Shown here in pieces: positions 59,077 through 64,000 of a stretch of DNA of 64,000 nucleotides. Position 1 is the first letter of the stretch. Every line of letters begins with the position of its first letter. Source of the DNA: Pseudarthrobacter sulfonivorans (GTDB lineage: Bacteria; Actinomycetota; Actinomycetes; Actinomycetales; Micrococcaceae); the NCBI RefSeq assembly GCF_014712225.1, contig NZ_JACXBW010000016.1, forward strand, positions 41,339 to 105,338. The letters are read 5' to 3'. The position numbers were made by a program, and so were the translations under genes. A model generated the notes under the pieces. The model had not been told where the DNA came from and made no database searches. It saw only the letters and a list, made by a program, of their open reading frames with translations.

Positions 59077-59574
59077 ATGACTACACAAATTGCCGACAAT
59101 AGTCTCCTCCTCCAGGAGGCCCTCACTCATTTTCCAGCAGGTGTCGTAGCCCTGTCGGCGACGGTCGAGGGCGAGCGGCAAGTTCTCATCGCTTCGTCTT
59201 TTTCTGTCGGAATCTCCTATGAACCGCCGCTGGTTCTCTTCTCCGTTCAGAAGTCTTCATCCACTTGGCCGAGCATCAAGGATGCGCCTCTCATTGGCGT
59301 GTCGGTCATGGGCGAAGACCATAATCCGATCTGCCGTCAGCTCGCATCGCGCGATAAGTCAAAGCGCTTCAACGGAGTAGAGACCTTTTCCGGGGACCGG
59401 GACGACCTCTATATTTCCGGGTCTCCCCTGTGGCTTACTTGCTCCATTTACCAAGAGGTCGACGCCGGCGACCACATTCTCATTCTGCTGAAAATTGAAG
59501 ATTTCAAGGCACACAGTTTGCATATGCCCCTAGTTCTTCACCGTTCTTCTTTGGGCCGCTGGGACAGCATTTAG
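59077..59574 (+). CDS. Flavin reductase family protein (FMN-binding split barrel)
   Basis: A 165-residue protein. LTHFPAGVVALSATVEGERQ at about 15-34, SFSVGISYEPPLVLFSVQKSS (substrate/FMN block), and a C-terminal SGSPLWLTCSI. Members supply reduced FMN to two-component monooxygenases or act as oxidoreductases themselves. AAAGGA precedes the ATG. No monooxygenase partner is adjacent, though the downstream genes are uncharacterised. Shared upstream element suggests co-regulation with hps. Confidence 0.87.
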   Translation: MTTQIADNSLLLQEALTHFPAGVVALSATVEGERQVLIASSFSVGISYEPPLVLFSVQKSSSTWPSIKDAPLIGVSVMGEDHNPICRQLASRDKSKRFNGVETFSGDRDDLYISGSPLWLTCSIYQEVDAGDHILILLKIEDFKAHSLHMPLVLHRSSLGRWDSI

Positions 59575-59610
59575 CGCTCACAAACGAGACGAATGAGAGG
59601 CAGTACAACC

Positions 59611-60183
59611 ATGATCAACACGCTTCCTCAAGTCGTGAATGTGATAAACGCCCACACCGTCCCAACTGGCCACGCCCGTGGCGTTCGGTCTGCTGATCAC
59701 CAGTCAACGCGGGCCGGCGACTCGATGACGAGTGCCACGCAGCTGGACATCCTGCTGACGTGGAGGGGCCGGGTGGGTCTCTTCAAGAAGTCCGGGCACG
59801 GTGCAACGGCGAGTACCCCGTGGCAACTTCTCTCCGTGGCCCAGGCGGGCAGTGGTTCAGCTTTCGATGAGGGATTCCTGCAGTGCATCCAACTGCTCCA
59901 TGGGGAGACCGGCCTCGCCGTTCGTGACATCCTCACGATTCAGCCTGGCCCGACCATCGAGGTGTCCCACGGCTCGCAAAGCACCTTGCACGTGGTCTAC
60001 GTGGTCGAAACCAACCAACGGCGGTTGGCCCTCGGACCCGAGTACTCGGTGCACAGGTGGGTCAAGAAACCGAGGATCGGGCGATTCGATGGTGGCGCCG
60101 ATTGGCTCGGACCTGTACTTGAAGCCGCCGCTTCCAGGCCGGTACACAATGCGGCCGGCAGCAGACCGGCATTGGCCGCCTAA
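59611..60183 (+). CDS. Degenerate Nudix-fold protein
   Basis: A 190-residue protein with the Nudix shape: LDILLTWRGRVGLFKKSG at about 46-63, WQLLSVAQAGSGSAFDEG, then CIQLLHGETGLAVRDIL (about 94-110) and a C-terminal YSVHRWVKKP. The Nudix box normally reads REl.EETGl with metal-binding Glu; here it is QLLHGETGL, so the REUXEE residues are lost and hydrolase activity is doubtful. Start ATG 59611 with GAGAGG upstream; ATG 59593 is possible. May be a ligand-binding or regulatory derivative. Confidence 0.55.
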   Translation: MINTLPQVVNVINAHTVPTGHARGVRSADHQSTRAGDSMTSATQLDILLTWRGRVGLFKKSGHGATASTPWQLLSVAQAGSGSAFDEGFLQCIQLLHGETGLAVRDILTIQPGPTIEVSHGSQSTLHVVYVVETNQRRLALGPEYSVHRWVKKPRIGRFDGGADWLGPVLEAAASRPVHNAAGSRPALAA

Positions 60184-60276
60184 CGCAGCAGTACGCGGCG
60201 CGGGACAACGAAGACCCGCATCAACACCCGATGTGAAACCAGGCGCAACTCCCCGTCGAATGACTGAAGGATACGA

Positions 60277-61506
60277 ATGGCACTCCAACAAGCAACCTTG
60301 CCCATGGTACGAGGACGTACCAGATCAATTCGCCTCATCCTGCTTTGTCAGGTCCTGACCTTAGCCGTGTGGTTCGCCTCGACTGCCGCGTTGCCGAGCA
60401 TCGCGACCGTCGAATCCATTTCTGAGACACAAATGGCGCTGATGACCAGCGTGCTGCAGGTGGGGTTCGTTGTAGGCGCTCTGCTCAGTGCTTGCCTCAA
60501 TGTGGCAGACAGATTTGACCCCAGGAACCTCTTTGCAGCGTCGTCGGCGGCTGCGGCAGTGACTACGGCAGCCCTGCTTGTGGTGTCGCCAGTAGGAACC
60601 GAAGCGCTCATTCTCAGGGCCCTTACCGGCGTAGCCCTGGCAGGAATCTACCCCGTGGGTATGCGTATGGTGGCCAGTTGGGCTACCAATGACCTGGGAA
60701 AACTCGTCGGCCTACTGGTCGGAGCACTGACCATAGGATCTGCGCTGCCCCATCTCTTCACCATCGGTGAAGCCTGGGACTGGAAACTCGTTTATGCAGT
60801 CTCATCAATTGCTGCACTGTCGGCAGCGGGCCTGGTCAAACTTGTGAAGCTCGGACCTGCCTTTAAGCGGGCGCAAGCGTTCGACCCAAACGTTGCGAAA
60901 GCTGCTTGGCTCCAACGCCCAGTCCGTCTGGCCAACCTGGGATATCTCGGCCACATGTGGGAGCTATATGCAATGTGGGCCTGGATCGGGCTGTTCTTCC
61001 GTGCTTCATTGGACGCCCGGGGAGTTGATCAACCGGGGCTTGCACCCGCAGCCACCTTCGTTGTCATTGCCGCCGGCGCCCTGGGGGCAATGATCGGGGG
61101 GCGTTTAGCCGATCGTTACGGCCGCACGGCTGTCACCATCTATTCCATGGCAATCAGTGGTGCATGCGCACTGACGGTGGGATGGCTCTTTGGCGGGCAT
61201 CCTCTGCTCATACTCATCGTGGCCGTGATCTGGGGCATCTCGATCATTGCGGATTCTGCTCAATTCTCAGCGTGCGTCGTTGAACTCTCACCCCCCGAGT
61301 CAGTGGGCACAATGCTGACCATCCAAATCTGCATGGGCTTCGCATTGACCCTCGTCACAATCCAATCCATGGGCTTTGTTGTCAATCATTTGGGCTGGGG
61401 AATCGGATTCTCGATGCTCGCCCTGGGTCCGCTCTTTGGATGCGTGGCCATGTGGTTACTGAGACGAGACCCGGCATCGTCCCTCCTTGCAGGCGGGCGC
61501 AAATAG
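60277..61506 (+). CDS. MFS transporter
   Basis: A 409-residue 12-helix transporter: IRLILLCQVLTLAVWFASTA in helix 1, GGRLADRYGRTAVTI in loop 8-9, NLGYLGHMWELYAMWAWIGL in helix 7. It is related to small nitrate or metabolite MFS carriers; substrate unknown. The small gene at 61440 overlaps its 3' end. Confidence 0.87.
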   Translation: MALQQATLPMVRGRTRSIRLILLCQVLTLAVWFASTAALPSIATVESISETQMALMTSVLQVGFVVGALLSACLNVADRFDPRNLFAASSAAAAVTTAALLVVSPVGTEALILRALTGVALAGIYPVGMRMVASWATNDLGKLVGLLVGALTIGSALPHLFTIGEAWDWKLVYAVSSIAALSAAGLVKLVKLGPAFKRAQAFDPNVAKAAWLQRPVRLANLGYLGHMWELYAMWAWIGLFFRASLDARGVDQPGLAPAATFVVIAAGALGAMIGGRLADRYGRTAVTIYSMAISGACALTVGWLFGGHPLLILIVAVIWGISIIADSAQFSACVVELSPPESVGTMLTIQICMGFALTLVTIQSMGFVVNHLGWGIGFSMLALGPLFGCVAMWLLRRDPASSLLAGGRK

Positions 61507-61691
61507 TCATTGTCACCGAGCCCGGTCGACTACACGAGCTACTTAACAGTGCCGAGGCTGCGCTCCAGCAGGCGGCGGTTCCCCACCGCCAGTCCGGAAT
61601 CCTTGTCACCCGTCATCATCCTGGCCGGTACACCCTCACGCTCAGCAACAAAGTTCCTTTCGGGGAGACCCGCGAGCAGATCCTCTCGTAA
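61440..61691 (+). CDS. Small conserved protein, paralogue B (SGILVTRH family)
   Basis: The frame ends SGILVTRHHPGRYTLTLSNK and VPFGET, matching the small gene at 47074 over its C-terminal 35 residues. A suitable start is unclear: ATG 61440 and GTG 61452 both lie inside the transporter gene, and no start codon follows before the homologous part. It may therefore be a fragment or translationally coupled to the transporter. Confidence 0.5.
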   Translation: MRGHVVTETRPGIVPPCRRAQIVIVTEPGRLHELLNSAEAALQQAAVPHRQSGILVTRHHPGRYTLTLSNKVPFGETREQILS

Positions 61692-61738
61692 CCGTCAGTC
61701 GAAGGCCGCATTGACCATCGAAGAAAGAAGGCAACAGT

Positions 61739-61774
61739 GCTGCCAAGGACTTCCTCGCTGATCTGCGCGCCTAA
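61739..61774 (+). pseudogene. Possible 3' end of an upstream gene before tal
   Basis: The stretch reads AAKDFLADLRA then TAA, 23 bp before the tal-like start. It could be the last codons of a gene such as the transketolase that usually precedes tal in this block. Very short; speculative. Confidence 0.2.
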
Positions 61775-61797
61775 TCCAGATTCTTAGGAGAAACACC

Positions 61798-63591
61798 ATG
61801 ACCACCCAGGCACAGCAGCTCTCCGATGGCGGAGAAACCATCTGGCTTGATGGCCGTTCCCCCAGCCGTCTCAAAACGGGCACGCTGCGCAGCTTCATCG
61901 AGGCGAAGAACATGGTTGGCGTGACCACCACCCTTCCTATCTCCGACGCGGCCATCACCTCCGGCTCGGACTTCGGCGCCACCGGCGCCGCGCAGCAGGC
62001 ACTCGAGCAGCACCTGCCCGCCCTGGTGGCGGACCGCATTGCCACCCGGATCTTCGCCAAGGACCACACTTTGTGGGGTCCCGACGCCGAGGCCGAGTCC
62101 GCTGTCCGTCTGGGCTGGGTCGAGGCGGCCTCCGTCTCGCAGGCCCTGGTGCCGGGCATCCTCGAGCTCCGCGATGCCTTGAAGGCCGACGGCGTGACCC
62201 GGATCGTGTTGTGCGGGATGGGCGGTTCCTCGCTGGCTCCCGAGGTCATCGCCGGCACCGCCGGCGTCGAGCTGACCGTGCTGGACAGCACCGACCCCGA
62301 CCAGGTCGCCGCTGCCCTTGCCGACCGGCTGGCCGAGACTGCCATTGTGGTCTCGTCCAAGTCCGGTTCGACCCTGGAGACTGACTCGCAGCGCCGGATC
62401 TTCGAGCACGCCTTCACCGAGGCCGGCATCGACGCGAAGAGCCGGATCATCATCGTCACTGATCCTGGCTCTCCGCTCGACAAGGCTTCCCGCGAAGCCG
62501 GCTACCGTGCCGTCTTCAACGCGGACCCCAACGTGGGCGGCCGCTACTCCGCCCTGACCGCTTTCGGCCTGGTGCCGTCGGGCCTGGCCGGGGTCGATAT
62601 CCAGGCCTTCCTGGACGAGGCTGAGGAAGCCGCCGAGATCCTGAACGACGACGCCCCGGAGAACATCGGGCTCGCCCTCGGAACGGCACTCGGCGGAACC
62701 AATCCGCTGCGGAACAAGATTGTCATCGCCGAGGATGGCTCGGGCATTGTGGGCTTCGCGGACTGGGCCGAGCAGCTCATCGCGGAGTCCACCGGCAAGC
62801 TCGGCACCGGTGTTCTGCCCGTCGTGGCCGGCCCGTCGTCCCCGGAGGTCACCTCCGGTGCCGACGACGTCCTGGTGGTGCGGCTGGTAGCCGCGGATGC
62901 CGACGTCGAACTTGGCGAAAACGAAGTTGCCATCGCCGGTGGCCTGGCCACGCAGATGATGGTGTGGGAATTCGCCACGGCTGTCGCAGGCCGCCTGCTG
63001 GGCATCAACCCGTTTGACCAGCCGGATGTGGAGGCTGCCAAGGTTGCCGCCCGCGGCCTGCTGGACGCACAGCCCGAGCCGACGCCGGCGGCGTTTGTTG
63101 ACGGGGCGATCGAGGTCCGCGGCGGTGACTGGCTCGGCGCCGCCTCAACGGCGGAGGAAGCAGTGGATGCACTGCTGCGAACCCTCGCCGGGGACAGCTA
63201 CCTCAGCGTCCAGGCGTACTTCGACCGGCTCGCCTTCGTCCAGCTGGAAGGCATCCGGGATCAGCTGGCTGCAGTCAGCGGCCGTCCGGTCACCTTCGGC
63301 TGGGGCCCGCGCTTCCTGCACTCGACCGGGCAGTTCCACAAGGGCGGCCCCGCCATCGGGGTCTTCCTCCAGGTCACCGCGGCCCCCGCGGAGGACCTTG
63401 CCATCCCGGACCGTCCCTTCACCTTTGGGGAACTGATTGCCGCCCAGGCCGCCGGCGACGCCCAGGTCCTGGCCGGCCACGGCAGGCCGGTCCTGCGCCT
63501 GCACCTCACCGACCGCGCCGCCGGCGTCGCACAGCTGCAGGGCATCATCGCAGCACTGGGCTCCCGGTCCGCATCCGTCACCGACAACTGA
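61798..63591 (+). CDS. pgi: Transaldolase N-terminus fused in frame to glucose-6-phosphate isomerase
   Basis: A 597-residue protein. Residues 1-52 (MTTQAQQLSDGGETIWLDGR, TGTLRSFIEAKN, VGVTT, AAIT) match the first about 50 residues of transaldolase, with its own AGGAG ribosome-binding site. From about residue 60 the sequence is a SIS-domain phosphoglucose isomerase of the actinobacterial type (ATGAAQQALEQHLPALVADR, VLCGMGGSSLAPEV, VVSSKSGSTLETD, GRYSALTAFGLVPSGLAG). The transaldolase catalytic Lys and most of the barrel are missing. An internal deletion has apparently joined tal to pgi. Isomerase residues look intact, so it may still convert glucose-6-P and fructose-6-P. Confidence 0.85.
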   Translation: MTTQAQQLSDGGETIWLDGRSPSRLKTGTLRSFIEAKNMVGVTTTLPISDAAITSGSDFGATGAAQQALEQHLPALVADRIATRIFAKDHTLWGPDAEAESAVRLGWVEAASVSQALVPGILELRDALKADGVTRIVLCGMGGSSLAPEVIAGTAGVELTVLDSTDPDQVAAALADRLAETAIVVSSKSGSTLETDSQRRIFEHAFTEAGIDAKSRIIIVTDPGSPLDKASREAGYRAVFNADPNVGGRYSALTAFGLVPSGLAGVDIQAFLDEAEEAAEILNDDAPENIGLALGTALGGTNPLRNKIVIAEDGSGIVGFADWAEQLIAESTGKLGTGVLPVVAGPSSPEVTSGADDVLVVRLVAADADVELGENEVAIAGGLATQMMVWEFATAVAGRLLGINPFDQPDVEAAKVAARGLLDAQPEPTPAAFVDGAIEVRGGDWLGAASTAEEAVDALLRTLAGDSYLSVQAYFDRLAFVQLEGIRDQLAAVSGRPVTFGWGPRFLHSTGQFHKGGPAIGVFLQVTAAPAEDLAIPDRPFTFGELIAAQAAGDAQVLAGHGRPVLRLHLTDRAAGVAQLQGIIAALGSRSASVTDN

Positions 63592-63607
63592 AGGTTCCAC
63601 AGCAACC

Positions 63608-64000
63608 ATGCCAGAAACTGAAAACGGCAGAACGTCCGGGCTGCGTACCGGACGGCCGGGGCGTAATCCGTTGCGGGATCCGCGGGACCGCCGCCTGAAC
63701 CGGATCGCGGGTCCGTCCTCGTTGGTGCTCTTCGGGGTGACCGGGGACCTTGCCCGGAAGAAGCTCATGCCGGCGGTGTATGACCTGGCGAACCGGGGGT
63801 TGTTGCCGCCGAGTTTCGCGCTGGTCGGGTTCGGCCGGCGCGGCTGGAGCCATGCGGAGTTCGCCGCCCAGGTGGAGGAGTCCGTGCGGGCTTACGCGCG
63901 GACGCCCTTTGATGAGGCGGTCTGGAACCAGCTCGCGGAAGGCATCCGCTTTGTGAAGGGCGAGTTCGACGACGACGACGCGTTTGAGCGGCTCGGTGAA
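63608..64000 (+). CDS. zwf: Glucose-6-phosphate 1-dehydrogenase (partial, 3' end outside window)
   Basis: 131 codons to the window edge. SSLVLFGVTGDLARKKLMPA at about 38-57 (nucleotide-binding GVTGDLARKK) and YDLANRGLLPPSF define G6PDH. The start at 63608 follows the pgi stop by 16 bp. It catalyses the first oxidative step of the pentose phosphate pathway, and with Pgi and Hps completes a dissimilatory formaldehyde cycle in principle. Normally about 500 residues. Confidence 0.93.
   Translation, partial: MPETENGRTSGLRTGRPGRNPLRDPRDRRLNRIAGPSSLVLFGVTGDLARKKLMPAVYDLANRGLLPPSFALVGFGRRGWSHAEFAAQVEESVRAYARTPFDEAVWNQLAEGIRFVKGEFDDDDAFERLGE

Noticed and set aside
1..64000. tRNA, rRNA or known riboswitch
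   Set aside because: No cloverleaf-like sequence or ribosomal RNA segment was recognised by eye; a covariance-model scan would be needed to exclude small ones.

Overview
The window looks like chromosomal DNA from a high-GC actinobacterium of the Arthrobacter/Pseudarthrobacter (Micrococcaceae) type. Signs are very high GC at third codon positions, GTG and TTG starts, a DUF222/HNH nuclease, a Holin-X/DUF3618 envelope operon, many sugar ABC and MHS-type transporters, and a tal-pgi-zwf pentose-phosphate block. I saw no tRNA, rRNA, CRISPR array, insertion sequence or prophage.

Layout. 0-9 kb: mixed housekeeping genes (partial luciferase-like oxidoreductase, secreted phosphoesterase, DUF427, membrane matrixin-like protease, HNH nuclease, MOSC, VOC, LuxR-type NB regulator). 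8.9-17.4 kb: a LacI-controlled catabolic module with a beta-hydroxyacid-type dehydrogenase, a SAF-domain homoserine-dehydrogenase-like enzyme, a complete sugar ABC importer with its own ATPase, and an ABM-fold protein; matching operator-like sites lie before both halves. 17.4-21.5 kb: Mn catalase and its MarR regulator, divergent from an envelope/stress operon. 21.6-36.9 kb: transporters, regulators and a conspicuous amount of decay (quinone oxidoreductase, SDR, cupin and hydrolase remnants). 37.1-44.5 kb: a fructan/fructo-oligosaccharide operon (LacI, two permeases, binding protein, cytoplasmic GH32, PfkB kinase). 44.5-47.4 kb: an exported serine hydrolase and half of an MFS transporter. 47.4-55.5 kb: an uncharacterised catabolic cluster (IclR, MHS transporter, NIPSNAP, SDR, three tandem FAD_binding_2 flavoproteins). 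55.5-64 kb: GNAT, MaoC, hexulose-6-phosphate synthase (RuMP pathway), an acetate-type transporter, flavin reductase, degenerate Nudix protein, MFS transporter, then a transaldolase-phosphoglucose isomerase chimera and the start of zwf.

How the genes work together. The fructan operon imports oligosaccharides, hydrolyses them inside the cell and phosphorylates the fructose released. At the right end hps would fix formaldehyde on ribulose-5-phosphate, and Pgi plus Zwf would cycle hexose phosphate through the oxidative pentose-phosphate route; no 6-phospho-3-hexuloisomerase is visible here, and the adjacent transaldolase has been reduced to about 50 codons fused in frame to pgi. A 60-bp element is shared by the upstream regions of hps and the flavin reductase, suggesting one regulon.

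The most notable non-genic signal is a family of twelve palindromes (core GACGACGGCGGGA / TCCCGCCGTCGTC) found mostly behind genes in the first 47.4 kb and absent from the last 16.6 kb. Operator-like palindromes were found for LacI (two systems), TetR, GntR, MarR and IclR regulators. One LacI-type site lies inside a permease coding sequence, where it coincides with a run of codons that are rare in this genome.
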